64,000 bases of DNA from Clostridiales bacterium (lineage in GTDB: Bacteria > Bacillota > Clostridia > Lachnospirales > Lachnospiraceae), in assembly GCA_018374355.1 (NCBI GenBank), contig JAHAFI010000005.1, positions 61,684 through 125,683 on the forward strand. Direction: 5' to 3'. Shown here piece after piece: positions 8,101 through 16,348 of this stretch. Every line of letters starts with the position of its first letter. The first letter of the stretch is position 1. Made by a program: the position numbers and the translations under genes. The notes beneath the pieces were generated by a model, which ran no database searches, was not told the DNA's origin, and saw only the letters and a list, made by a program, of their open reading frames with translations.

Positions 8101-8940
8101 AAGAGCCAGATCCATCAGACAGATGAATTTGTCATCTCTTCCTTTATAAAGAACTTCTCTGTCAGACAGATACTGTTCATATGTTTTCACGATCGGCTCT
8201 TTATAATCGCCGTCTTTGAAAGTAACATTTTTAAGTTCTGTGGAAAATGTGGTATGACGGCAATGGTCAGACCAGTAGGTATCCAGTACACGGATCTCTG
8301 TCATGGAAGGATTGCGTTTTTCCTCATTTGTAAAATAGTTCTGAATATGCAGGAAGTCCTTGAATGTCATAGCCAGATTCAGGGAACTATACAGCTCTTT
8401 TAATGAAGCCTCGTCCATAGCTGTAAATCCGTCAAAGATTTTTACATCTTCCGGATCGTCAAATTTTGTCACCAGTGTTTCCGGTTTTACCAGATCTGTC
8501 TCTCTGGAGTCTACCGGGTTGATGCAGTGATCTTTGATTGCTGCAAACTCTTCCTCAGTGATCGTTCCTTCAATTACATAGGTAGTAGCAGATTTGATGA
8601 TCGGCTGTTCGTCATCTTTTAAAAACTGTACGCACTGAACAGCAGAATCCGCTCTCTGGTCAAACTGTCCCGGCAGATACTCCACGGAAAATACCTGTGC
8701 TCCTTCTGCCATAGGAATCTCTTCTTTATATAATATGTCTACCGGCGGTTCAGAAAATACGCAGTTACATGCCTTCTCAAATATTTCGTCGGAAATATTC
8801 TCCACATCATAGCGGATGTATACATGTACCCCTGTTACCGTTTTGATTCCCAGATAACTGCTGATTTCATGTTTTAATTCCTTTGCCTGTACTGCAAAAT
8901 CCGGTTTCTTTTCTACATAAACTCGTCTTACATTACTCAT
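5185..8940 (-). CDS. purL: Phosphoribosylformylglycinamidine synthase, single-chain clostridial type
   Basis: A 1251-residue enzyme of de novo purine synthesis (FGAR + Gln + ATP to FGAM). The order is N-terminal PurS-like domain, two AIRS-related halves, then a C-terminal glutaminase. Landmarks: YWSDHCRHTTF, NETHNHPTEIEPFGGAATC, GGRTGRDGIGGATGSS, IGGKDSMSGTF. The glutaminase has FPGTNCEYDSAKAF, MFPGGFSAGDEPDGSAKF, GICNGFQAL (nucleophile Cys) and the SHGEGRF His/Glu. This matches the long single-chain clostridial subfamily rather than the split PurQ/PurL/PurS of bacilli. The start is ATG 8940 after AAAGGACAGG; upstream in-frame codons lack an RBS. The divergent LysR gene may regulate it. Confidence 0.97.
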   Translation of the reverse strand: MSNVRRVYVEKKPDFAVQAKELKHEISSYLGIKTVTGVHVYIRYDVENISDEIFEKACNCVFSEPPVDILYKEEIPMAEGAQVFSVEYLPGQFDQRADSAVQCVQFLKDDEQPIIKSATTYVIEGTITEEEFAAIKDHCINPVDSRETDLVKPETLVTKFDDPEDVKIFDGFTAMDEASLKELYSSLNLAMTFKDFLHIQNYFTNEEKRNPSMTEIRVLDTYWSDHCRHTTFSTELKNVTFKDGDYKEPIVKTYEQYLSDREVLYKGRDDKFICLMDLALLAMKKLKSEGKLPDQEESDEINACSIVVPVDVDGKEEEWLINFKNETHNHPTEIEPFGGAATCLGGAIRDPLSGRTYVYQAMRVTGAADPTVSVKETMKGKLPQKKLVRGAAHGYSSYGNQIGLATGYVKEIYHPNYVAKRMEIGAVLGAAPRRAVKRENSDPGDIIILLGGRTGRDGIGGATGSSKVHTEASIEVCGAEVQKGNAPTERKIQRMFRREEVSCLIKKCNDFGAGGVSVAIGELAAGLQINLDKVPKKYAGLDGTEIAISESQERMAVVVDPKDVDEFLKYANEENLEAVIVAVVTEEPRLVLKWRDKEIVNISRAFLDTNGAHQETEVLVDIPAKEDNVLARKEVGDVRERWLSDLADLNTCSQKGLVEMFDGSIGAGSVFMPHGGKYQMTETQAMVAKVPVQNGKTDTVTMMSYGFDPYVSSWSPYHGAVYAVVESVARIVANGGDYSKIRFTFQEYFRRMTEDPSRWSQPFAALLGAYSAQLGFGLPSIGGKDSMSGTFNEIDVPPTLVSFAVDVAKKQEVITPELKKAGSKLVWIRLPKDEYDLPKYAETMDIYAKLHNDIKAGKVLSAYALDRHGIAAAVSKMAFGNRMGVKIEHNLDERDLFAPGFGDIICEIPDGKVSELSVTYTVIGEVTDRAAFEYKDGMNISMEEALNAWTGTLEKVFKTKGTDNMEAVESPLYKADSIHICKNKIARPTVFIPVFPGTNCEYDSAKAFKRAGADVITRVFKNLTAEDIRDSVSIFEEAINQAQIIMFPGGFSAGDEPDGSAKFFATAFQNAKIKEAVMKLLNERDGLALGICNGFQALVKLGLVPYGEIVGQTADSPTLTYNTIGRHISKMVYTKVVTNKSPWLQQAELGKVYVNPASHGEGRFVANKEWLDKLFANGQVATQYCDLNGNVSMDEEWNVNGSYAAIEGITSPDGRVLGKMAHSERRDDAVAMNIYGEQDIKIFESGVAYFK

Positions 8941-9175
8941 GTTTGTCCTGTCCTTTCTTTGGTGGCGGCATATTTCAATACACCTGAACAACCTCGTATA
9001 TCTTAAAAATACCATAGGAAATATTATAAGTAAAATTAATATATTTAATTAGTTTGATAAGTTTTTCTAATTTATTTCCTTTTGGTCTGGTTTCAGGCCT
9101 TATATATGTAAAATGAGGCTGGTACTTCCTCTGTCTTTCTGCTATACTGAATGTCAATAATAAGGAGGTCTTCTC

Positions 9176-10051
9176 ATGGATATTAATTATGAATTATATA
9201 AGGTCTTTTATTACGTTGCAGTCTCTCTCAGCTTCTCAGAGGCTTCCAAACAACTTTTCATTTCCCAGTCTGCCGTCAGCCAGTCCATCAAGGTTCTGGA
9301 GAAAAAACTGGGAATCACCCTCTTTATACGCAGTACCAAACGTGTCCAGCTAACTCCGGAAGGTGAGACCCTTCTGCGCCATATTGAACCAGCCATGAAC
9401 CTGATCAAACGGGGCGAAGCACAGATTCGTGAAACCAGCACACTGGGCGGAGGGCAGCTCAGAATCGGCGCCAGCGACACCATATGCCGCTACTATCTGG
9501 TTCCGTATCTGAACCAGTTCCACAAAGCCCACCCAAACGTCCATATTAAGGTAACTAATCAGACCTCTACCAAATGTGTCAGCCTGTTGGAAATGGGACA
9601 GGTGGATCTGATTGTCACCAACTATCCCAATTCCTACCTCAGTCACGGAGAACATGTGCGTGAAATCCATACTTTTCAGGACTGCTTTATCGCCAGCTCT
9701 TCCTATTATAAGGAGCTGAAGGATAAAAAACTGCATCTGAAGGATTTGCTCTCCTATCCGATCATGATGCTGGACAGAAAAAGTACCACCAGTGAATTTT
9801 TGCACAATCTTTTCCAGCAGCATCAACTGGATCTGGTTCCCGAAATTGAATTGGGCAGTAATGATCTGCTGATCGATCTGGCTCGTATCGGTCTGGGGAT
9901 TGCCTTTGTGCCCGATTACTGTCTCCCGGTAGAAGGGGATCTCTTTCCACTGGATATCGAGGAGGAGCTGCCGGTACGAAAGCTGGTCATCACCCATAAT
10001 CCCCAGCTTCCTTTGACAAAAGCCGCCAGAGAATTTCTCGATATTCTCTGA
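9176..10051 (+). CDS. LysR family transcriptional regulator
   Basis: A 291-residue regulator. Residues 1-60 form the winged HTH (YVAVSLSFSEASKQLFISQS, then AVSQSIKVLEKKLG); residues 90-290 form the periplasmic-binding-like effector domain (LRIGASDTICRYYLVPYLNQ, then VDLIVTNYP, GIAFVPDYC). It is divergent from purL, with 235 bases between the two starts. LysR proteins often control the divergent neighbour, so purL or its own gene is the likely target. The inducer is unknown. RBS AAGGAGG lies 7 bases before ATG. A TATACT -10 box occurs about 30 bases upstream. Confidence 0.93.
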   Translation: MDINYELYKVFYYVAVSLSFSEASKQLFISQSAVSQSIKVLEKKLGITLFIRSTKRVQLTPEGETLLRHIEPAMNLIKRGEAQIRETSTLGGGQLRIGASDTICRYYLVPYLNQFHKAHPNVHIKVTNQTSTKCVSLLEMGQVDLIVTNYPNSYLSHGEHVREIHTFQDCFIASSSYYKELKDKKLHLKDLLSYPIMMLDRKSTTSEFLHNLFQQHQLDLVPEIELGSNDLLIDLARIGLGIAFVPDYCLPVEGDLFPLDIEEELPVRKLVITHNPQLPLTKAAREFLDIL

Positions 10052-10056
10052 TCCGG

Positions 10057-12441
10057 CTATTCACAGTCCCGTTTCTCCTCTATCGAGGTATGTTGAGGAC
10101 TCCAGAATCCCTCCAGCGCCTGTCCTACAGTCTGCCGGGTACAGATTCGGTAGTCCTCCCATTCTCTCGGAAACAGATTTCTGTAATCCGGTGAACAGAA
10201 TCTTTCGTCAAGAAGCAGAATTACTCCCCTGTCTTCACTGGTACGGATTACCCTTCCCGCAGACTGCAAAACCTTATTCATCCCCGGAAAACGGTAAGCA
10301 TAGTCAAAACCATTTTCCTGCTTATGGTCATAATAGTTCTTTAAAATCTCCCGCTCATAATTCACCTGAGGCAGCCCCGTTCCCACAATCACAGCTCCTA
10401 CCAGCTTTTCTCCTGTCAGGTCAATACCTTCCGCAAAAATTCCACCCATCACACAAAATCCCAGAAGTGTCTCCTGATTTTCCTGCTCAAACTGTCCGAG
10501 AAATGCCTCCCTGTCCTCTTCCTGCATGGAGGGGCTCTGAATCAGCACCCGCCTGTCCCTGTCCCCATACATATTTTCATAAATTTCTCCGATATCATTC
10601 ATCATTTTGTAAGACGGAAAGAACACCATATAATTGCCTTTTCTGGCCGATGCCACCTGATGAATATATTCTGCAATCCTCCCATATTCCTCAGGCCCTC
10701 TTCTTGTATACCGGCTGCTCACATCCCTGCCTAAAATCACCTGTTTCTGCTCCGGCGCAAATGGTGTCTGGGCATAAATAGCATAATCATCCGTTCTGCC
10801 GCTCAAAAGCGACTTATAATACCGGATTGGAAGAAGGGTAGCTGAGAAAAAGACTGTACTGATTCCCTTATCCAGACAATTTTGCAGATTTACTGCCGGA
10901 TTGACGCAGTACAGCTTCACCCGGAATCTTCCATCTTCATCGTGCTGGGTATACATCACATAATTTTCATCCAGAAGATCATAGATATTCTGAAAACTGC
11001 GCATCTCAAAGTAAAATTCCAGAAGCTGTTTTCTCACTTCCCCCTCTTCCAGTTCCTCCAAAAGCCGCTCCGTCTCTCCCATGGCATTCATCAGTGACAC
11101 AGAAAATCCGCCCAGACTTTCCACCACCTGATACGTTTCGCATTCCCGCTTTAATTCTAAAAGCTGTCGGTTACATCTCTCCAGCGCCTTCTCCAGCCTT
11201 TTGCTGTAAGGCTTCACCAGTTTTTTGATTTTCAGCACATCCTCTTTATACAGGACGGCGCTGTACATCTCCCTCCCACGCTCTACCAGATTATGCGCTT
11301 CATCGATCAGGAAAATGTAATCCCCTCTGTTTCCCTCCGCAAAGAATCTCCGCAGATAGGCTTCCGGGTCAAACACATAATTGTAGTCACAGATAATCGC
11401 ATCCACCCATGTGGCAACATCCAGACACATCTCATAGGGGCAGACCTGATATTTTTCGCTGTATTCCAGAATAGCATCCCGGTCATAGCTGTCCTTCTCC
11501 TGCAAAATCTGAAATACAGCCTCATTCACCCTGTCAAAATGTCCTTTTGCCCTCGGGCAGTTAACGGGATTACATTCTACCTCATCACATACACACAACT
11601 TTTCCTTTGCCGTAATAATCAGCACCTTGCACACAAGCCCCTGACTTTTCAGAAGCTGGAATGCCTCCCAAGCTACCGTTCTGGTAATGGTCTTAGCCGT
11701 GAGATAAAAAATCTTCTCCGAAAGCCCCTCCCCCATGGAACGCACCGCCGGAAAAACCGTGGATATGGTTTTTCCCACGCCCGTAGGCGCCTGAATGAAC
11801 AACTGCATCTTTCTGAGGATTGTCCGGTATACACTACTCACTACATCCCTCTGCCCCGGTCTATAAGGAAACGGAAACTCCATCCCCTGCATGGATTCAT
11901 TTCTGGTAATTTTCCACTGATGCTGCCACAGAGCCCACTGGTAATACTGATCGGTCAGCCATATAAACCAACGCTCCAGCTCCTCCAGAGAATATTCTCT
12001 TTCAAATCTCCGAATCTCCTCTGTTTCCATCTGGCAATAGGTCATCTGCACTTTCAGATGTTTCTGTTTTTCCCGGGTTCCGTAGATATAGGCATAGCAT
12101 TTCGCCTGAGCCAGATGGACTTCCTCCGGCTCCTCCAGAAAACGCAGATCGCGGTTTACGGCCTTTATCTCGTCAATTGTTACTGAATCCTCCGTGTGGA
12201 TAATCCCATCTGCTCTTCCTTCCACCACAATGGAAAACTCTTCGTACTCTATGAGATGGGACAGTGAAACCTCCGCCTGATACAGCGCTCCCATCTGTTT
12301 TTGAATTTTCCGGTGAATCCTGCTGCCCTTTGCCATCGCTTCCTTATCAGCAAAAGAGCCTCTTCTGGTATCCAGATTTCCTGAACGCAGGATAAACTCC
12401 ACCAGATTTCTCACCGAGATCCGTATGATCTCTTTTTCCAT
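10057..12441 (-). CDS. XPD/DinG-type DNA helicase with N-terminal PD-(D/E)XK nuclease-like domain
   Basis: A 794-residue superfamily 2 helicase. Residues 1-150 look like a RecB/Cas4-type nuclease module: GSRIHRKIQKQM, then VVEGRADGII, then TIDEIKAV with the D...E-x-K catalytic pattern, then AQAKCYAYIYG. The helicase part has the Q-motif PYRPGQRDV, Walker A APTGVGKTISTVFP, four Cys placed for a 4Fe-4S cluster (KLCVCDEVECNPVNC and YQVCPYEMC), the DEAH box FLIDEAHNL, and the C-terminal SATL, GIFAEGIDLTGEKL and GRVIRTSEDRG motifs. Likely role: DNA repair or processing of structured ends. It is convergent with the LysR gene, with stops 5 bases apart. Confidence 0.9.
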   Translation of the reverse strand: MEKEIIRISVRNLVEFILRSGNLDTRRGSFADKEAMAKGSRIHRKIQKQMGALYQAEVSLSHLIEYEEFSIVVEGRADGIIHTEDSVTIDEIKAVNRDLRFLEEPEEVHLAQAKCYAYIYGTREKQKHLKVQMTYCQMETEEIRRFEREYSLEELERWFIWLTDQYYQWALWQHQWKITRNESMQGMEFPFPYRPGQRDVVSSVYRTILRKMQLFIQAPTGVGKTISTVFPAVRSMGEGLSEKIFYLTAKTITRTVAWEAFQLLKSQGLVCKVLIITAKEKLCVCDEVECNPVNCPRAKGHFDRVNEAVFQILQEKDSYDRDAILEYSEKYQVCPYEMCLDVATWVDAIICDYNYVFDPEAYLRRFFAEGNRGDYIFLIDEAHNLVERGREMYSAVLYKEDVLKIKKLVKPYSKRLEKALERCNRQLLELKRECETYQVVESLGGFSVSLMNAMGETERLLEELEEGEVRKQLLEFYFEMRSFQNIYDLLDENYVMYTQHDEDGRFRVKLYCVNPAVNLQNCLDKGISTVFFSATLLPIRYYKSLLSGRTDDYAIYAQTPFAPEQKQVILGRDVSSRYTRRGPEEYGRIAEYIHQVASARKGNYMVFFPSYKMMNDIGEIYENMYGDRDRRVLIQSPSMQEEDREAFLGQFEQENQETLLGFCVMGGIFAEGIDLTGEKLVGAVIVGTGLPQVNYEREILKNYYDHKQENGFDYAYRFPGMNKVLQSAGRVIRTSEDRGVILLLDERFCSPDYRNLFPREWEDYRICTRQTVGQALEGFWSPQHTSIEEKRDCE

Positions 12442-12614
12442 GATACTCTTCCTTTCCCATCCAGTGTACTGTTACAGTTCTGTATAGGATTATAGCAGAT
12501 TTCCGTGAAAAGTAAAATTCCTAGGAGACAGAAAAAGCCCCCGAAATGCGGATTTTTGCACTTCGAAGACTTTTTCTTTCGTAAGGGGGGTATTTCTATT
12601 TTCCTTCTGTAAAA

Positions 12615-12851
12615 TTACGCAATTGCGAATTTCTGTAAGGTGTGATTAAATTCCTTGTTGTCACCGTGACATTTTACTGTCAGCTCTTTTGTCAAATCCA
12701 TACTGAGAATTCCTAAAATAGATTTTGCGTCGATGATAATGCGATTATAGAATATATCAACATCAAAGTCGCACTTCCCAGCCGCTGCTACAAATTCTTC
12801 TACTTCTTTTGTCTGATTCAATTTAATTTTACTTACTTTGCACTCTGACAT
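12615..12851 (-). CDS. HPr-like protein lacking the catalytic histidine
   Basis: A 78-residue protein with the HPr fold pattern. The region where HPr has G-L-H-A-R-P-A is replaced by KLNQTKEVEEFVAAAG, so there is no phosphorylatable His15. The serine-46 region is recognisable as DAKSILGILSMDL. It therefore cannot relay phosphate in the PTS. It could serve as a regulatory partner, as Crh does, if its serine is phosphorylated by HPr kinase (inference). The start is ATG 12851, because AGGAAAGG lies 9-10 bases upstream; an in-frame ATG at 12860 abuts that RBS. A true HPr with His is encoded at 52901-53164. Confidence 0.85.
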   Translation of the reverse strand: MSECKVSKIKLNQTKEVEEFVAAAGKCDFDVDIFYNRIIIDAKSILGILSMDLTKELTVKCHGDNKEFNHTLQKFAIA

Positions 12852-13140
12852 AAGCTTCATTCCTTTCCTATAATCAATTTACTTATTTGTATTGCTTCAT
12901 CAAATGCGGCACCTCCCAACTGGTAGTACCACATTTAATTTTGGTTCATTATGCCATTTGAAAAGCCTTTTGTCAAACCCTTTTTTACAAAGCCTCCATT
13001 TGTCGAATCGTGCTTTTTTTTGTACATTTTGACACTAAATTAACTGGAATTTAACATCCTCCTTTATCTAAAATGTTTTCAATGAAATCGTTTTCAAACA
13101 TATACCTGCCGGTTTCCGTATCCTGATACAAAAAAACCTC

Positions 13141-13926
13141 TTAATTTTTGTTAAATTCTACCATATGATTTCGGAATCTCAGTGGAAGATTCTTCCTTTG
13201 CAGTGCAGGATTTTCTCTCTCATGGATCGAAATATGGCGGCAAAAGCCTTGAAACAGCGTCTCAAAATCTGCCTCTGTATCCTGCAACTTTAAAAGACGT
13301 TCCATCTGCTGCCCTGCCCCGGAATAGATCGTGCATTTCTCATGTGGCGCATGAAGGAGAGCCTTTTTTCTCTTTTCATCGTAAATGATCCAGTATTCCC
13401 CCGAAAAACGATCTCCGAAATGCTCCTGAAATAAAAGCAGTACATCATTTTTCGGCTCCATCGGAGCAAACAGTATATTCCCCGGCAACTGTCGGAAACG
13501 AAGAAATCCCAGAAAATGATGGTATTCATTCCACACGTTCCGGTAAGCCTCCATGACCTTCCGCACATACGGATTTTTTAGATTTTCCAGCTTCTTTTTT
13601 CCATAAGAGGCGCCATGTACGGAAAGGCAGTCCACCAGTGTCCTGTATATGGCGGTTCCCTTCTCCGTCTCATAAGAGCAGGCGGCATAGCAGATCACTC
13701 TTGTAATCTCCTCCCCCAGTTTCTTCCGCAAGGTATTTAGTACCTTCTCCGCCTTTTCCAAATCTGTCTCCACGGTATGATACTGGCAAAAAAATTCCAT
13801 TTCTCCACTGTCCCGGGTTTTAAGCTCCACATTGCCGTGCCCTACCCGCAAATCCCATGCCGTATAAACCCCGGTGAAAATCCCCTCCAGAGAATCCTCA
13901 CAGAAAAATATATGTCTGTTATTCAT
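13141..13926 (-). CDS. TIGR03915 family putative DNA repair protein (DUF4130)
   Basis: About 261 residues. The N-terminus IFFCEDSLEGIFTGVYTAWD matches the family opening, and the C-terminal part has GEYWIIYDEKRKKALLHA. It is the usual partner of the TIGR03916 radical SAM protein encoded immediately upstream. The pair is thought to act in repair or modification of DNA, but no reaction is established. I place the start at ATG 13926, two bases after the upstream stop, on family N-terminus; ATG 13941, overlapping the upstream gene, is possible. Both would be controlled by the LexA-like promoter at 15248-15295. Confidence 0.85.
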   Translation of the reverse strand: MNNRHIFFCEDSLEGIFTGVYTAWDLRVGHGNVELKTRDSGEMEFFCQYHTVETDLEKAEKVLNTLRKKLGEEITRVICYAACSYETEKGTAIYRTLVDCLSVHGASYGKKKLENLKNPYVRKVMEAYRNVWNEYHHFLGFLRFRQLPGNILFAPMEPKNDVLLLFQEHFGDRFSGEYWIIYDEKRKKALLHAPHEKCTIYSGAGQQMERLLKLQDTEADFETLFQGFCRHISIHERENPALQRKNLPLRFRNHMVEFNKN

Positions 13927-13928
13927 CC

Positions 13929-15227
13929 TTATGCCAGCCATCCTTTCTGATCATCAAACAGTGACAACTGCTGATAGGTAAGACCGGAATCTATCGGCAG
14001 CCTCTTTTCGGAGCTTAAAAGATTCCGCAGGATATAATCCTCCTCCAGCTTTGTCCTGTACATCATCCGTCCTCCACAGGTGATAAAATACAGCGCACGC
14101 TTCAATACCACCCGCATCTTCCGCAAATCCTCGAAGGACAGACTTCCAAACTTTCTGGCCCCTACAATCTTCTTGGCAGATGTCACTCCAATACCCGGAA
14201 CTCTTAAAAGGGTATGATAATCCGCAGTGTTCACTTCCACCGGAAACTGTTCCAGATGCCGGAGCGCCCAATCACATTTCGGGTCAAGAAATACGTTAAA
14301 ATCCGGTTTTCCTTCCGACAGAAGTTCTTTTGCCTGAAATCCGTAAAATCGCAGAAGCCAGTCTGCCTGATAAAGCCTGTGTTCCCGCAAAAGAGGCGGA
14401 CCCTGAGGCCGCATGGGCAGAGTGGTATCCTCGTTTACATTCACAAATGCAGAATAAAACACCCTCTTCAGTTCAAATTTTTGGTAAAGGGACTCTGCGG
14501 TATTGAGAATCTGGTAATCACTTTCTCCCGTAGCCCCGATAATCATCTGTGTACTCTGTCCTGCCGGAACAAAACGGGGCGTATGGCGGTATACAGTCAG
14601 TTCCTGCCTGTTTTCCGATACCCGCGTCTGAATCTGCCGCATGGGAGTGAGAATCGTTCTCCTTGTTTTATGGGGAGCCAGCGTGCGCAGCCCGTCCGCT
14701 GTCGGAAACTCCACATTGATACTCATACGGTCCACATAGTATCCCGCCCGCTCAATCAGCTCTGCCGGTGCTCCCGGTATCGCTTTCAGATGAATATAGC
14801 CCTGAAAATGATACTCCGTCCGCAGCTTATACACCGTCTGGAAGAGCAGTTCCATGGTGTACGCAGGGCTTTTCAGAATTCCCGAGCTCAAAAATAAACC
14901 TTCTATGTAATTCCTCCGGTAAAATCCCATGGTCAGCTCACAGACCTCCTGAGGAGTAAAGGAAGCCCTCACCACATCATTGGAAGAACGGTTTACACAG
15001 TATCTGCAGTCAAATACACACTCATTGGTAAACAGAATCTTCAACAGACTGATACACCGTCCATCCGCAGAAAAGCTGTGGCAGATTCCGGCTGCAATGC
15101 TGTTGCCCATACCCTTTCCGTTATTCTTCCTGTCTACTCCGCTGGAGGTACAGGCCACATCATATTTTGCTGCATCCGACAATATATTCAATTTTTTCTG
15201 AAGCTCCATCTGTTCCTGAATAACCAT
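13929..15227 (-). CDS. Putative DNA modification/repair radical SAM protein (TIGR03916)
   Basis: A 432-residue protein. The radical SAM cluster motif is CVFDCRYC (C-x3-C-x2-C) near residue 75, followed by barrel elements such as EGLFLSSGI, YIHLKAIPG and MIIGATGE. The C-terminus has a helix-hairpin-helix DNA-binding element, LLRVPGIGVTSAKKIVGARK. The family is related by motif to spore photoproduct lyase-like enzymes only in being radical SAM; the substrate is unknown. It is first gene of a two-gene operon with the TIGR03915 gene. The start ATG 15227 follows GGAAGG. The promoter carries two LexA-like boxes, which fits a damage-inducible role. Confidence 0.9.
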   Translation of the reverse strand: MVIQEQMELQKKLNILSDAAKYDVACTSSGVDRKNNGKGMGNSIAAGICHSFSADGRCISLLKILFTNECVFDCRYCVNRSSNDVVRASFTPQEVCELTMGFYRRNYIEGLFLSSGILKSPAYTMELLFQTVYKLRTEYHFQGYIHLKAIPGAPAELIERAGYYVDRMSINVEFPTADGLRTLAPHKTRRTILTPMRQIQTRVSENRQELTVYRHTPRFVPAGQSTQMIIGATGESDYQILNTAESLYQKFELKRVFYSAFVNVNEDTTLPMRPQGPPLLREHRLYQADWLLRFYGFQAKELLSEGKPDFNVFLDPKCDWALRHLEQFPVEVNTADYHTLLRVPGIGVTSAKKIVGARKFGSLSFEDLRKMRVVLKRALYFITCGGRMMYRTKLEEDYILRNLLSSEKRLPIDSGLTYQQLSLFDDQKGWLA

Positions 15228-15247
15228 GCTTTTTCCTTCCCTTCTTC

Positions 15248-15295
15248 CGAACGTTTGTTTGTATTTATTCTATACCAAACATTTGTTCCTGTCAA
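15248..15295 (-). promoter_or_regulatory. SOS-type promoter with two LexA-like boxes
   Basis: On the minus strand: TTGACA (15295-15290), 17-base spacer, TAGAAT (15272-15267). One box (15289-15276; read on + as CAAACATTTGTTCC) fills the spacer. The other (15248-15261; read on + as CGAACGTTTGTTTG) lies just after the -10. Against the Bacillus consensus CGAACRNRYGTTYG the second mismatches at one position and the first at three. Boxes overlapping both sides of the -10 are what a LexA-repressed promoter looks like. Confidence 0.75.
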
Positions 15296-15327
15296 GCACT
15301 AATTACAGAAAAAAAGAAAAATGAGAC

Positions 15328-15342
15328 GCCTGAAAGGCTGAA
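15328..15342. repeat. Short intergenic repeat GCCTGAAAGGCTGAA
   Basis: A 15-base match to the core of the 25-mer repeated at 48315-48339 and 56985-57009. It forms a small GCCT/AGGC hairpin. It sits between the radical SAM promoter and the 3' end of the Mrp gene. Confidence 0.6.
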
Positions 15343-15413
15343 TCATTACAAAAAAAGAACAGCAACCCAATACAGGCTCCTGTCCTTTCTGCATTTCATA
15401 TTTTATTTATTTC

Positions 15414-16247
15414 TCAGCCCATCAGATACAGCTTTTCCACTGCCTTTTCCACATACTCGTTATCCACTGCATGAAAAGCCCCCAGATCGGCCGCTTCTGC
15501 GTACAGCGGATTAATCGGCATTTTACCCAGTACCTCCATACCCAGCTCAGCTGCAATCTCATCGATATGGCTTTCACCGAAAATCCGGATCTGTTTTCCG
15601 CAGTCCGGACACAGTACATAGCTGTAGTTTTCCACTACACCCAGTACATTGATATTCATCATCTGCGACATCTTATACGCTTTCTTCACGATCATCTTAA
15701 CCAGATCCTGAGGAGAAGATACGATCACGATACCTTCTACCGGCAGAGACTGAAATACTGTCAGCGGAACATCCCCGGTTCCCGGAGGCATATCCACAAA
15801 CAGGTAATCCAGATCTCCCCAGATCACATCGGTCCAGAACTGTTTTACCATATTTGCCAGAATCGGTCCACGCCAGATTACCGGCTCCTCTTCATTTGGC
15901 AGCAGCAGATTGACAGACATAACTTTGATATCGTTTTTCGCAACCATCGGATAAATTCCCTGATCATCCGCATTGGCCGGTCCATGAAGTCCATACATTT
16001 TCGGAATGGACGGTCCTGTAATATCCGCATCCATGATTCCCACACGGAAGCCCTTCTGTGCCATCTGGTTTGCCAGTGACGCTGTAACGAAGGATTTTCC
16101 CACACCGCCTTTTCCGCTGACAACGCCGATTACATGTTTTACATTTGAATAAATGTTCATTTCCGCCAGCATGCTCTGGGGCTTTTTGCTGGAACATCCC
16201 TCACAACTTTCCTTGTTACAGGTTGTGCTGTTACATTCTTTTGCCAT
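15414..16247 (-). CDS. Mrp/NBP35 family ATP-binding iron-sulfur carrier protein
   Basis: A 277-residue P-loop NTPase that binds and transfers Fe-S clusters to apoproteins. The N-terminal tail is Cys-rich (CNSTTCNKESCEGC), as in Nbp35-type proteins. The deviant Walker A is VVSGKGGVGKSFVTASLA, followed by GIMDADITGPSIPKMYG, DMPPGTGDVPL (switch region), and the cluster-binding CPDC near residue 215. A 100-base gap separates it from the upstream CsoR-type repressor, so the three minus-strand genes 16990 to 15414 may form one operon. RBS is not strong in the visible sequence. Confidence 0.93.
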   Translation of the reverse strand: MAKECNSTTCNKESCEGCSSKKPQSMLAEMNIYSNVKHVIGVVSGKGGVGKSFVTASLANQMAQKGFRVGIMDADITGPSIPKMYGLHGPANADDQGIYPMVAKNDIKVMSVNLLLPNEEEPVIWRGPILANMVKQFWTDVIWGDLDYLFVDMPPGTGDVPLTVFQSLPVEGIVIVSSPQDLVKMIVKKAYKMSQMMNINVLGVVENYSYVLCPDCGKQIRIFGESHIDEIAAELGMEVLGKMPINPLYAEAADLGAFHAVDNEYVEKAVEKLYLMG

Positions 16248-16348
16248 GTTACATAAACCTCTTTTCTTAATTCTCTTATATTTAAGCGAAAATATGATTT
16301 CCGCCTATACACTGTTCTTTCATACGCCCGTGACCTTTTGCCCGGGTC

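Noticed and set aside
12520..12610. Terminator with CCCCC/GGGGGG arms after the HPr-like gene
   Set aside because: The arms are far apart and the stem is poor; not called.
13954..14271. Minus-strand frame within the radical SAM gene
   Set aside because: Out-of-frame shadow; the TIGR03916 frame is continuous.
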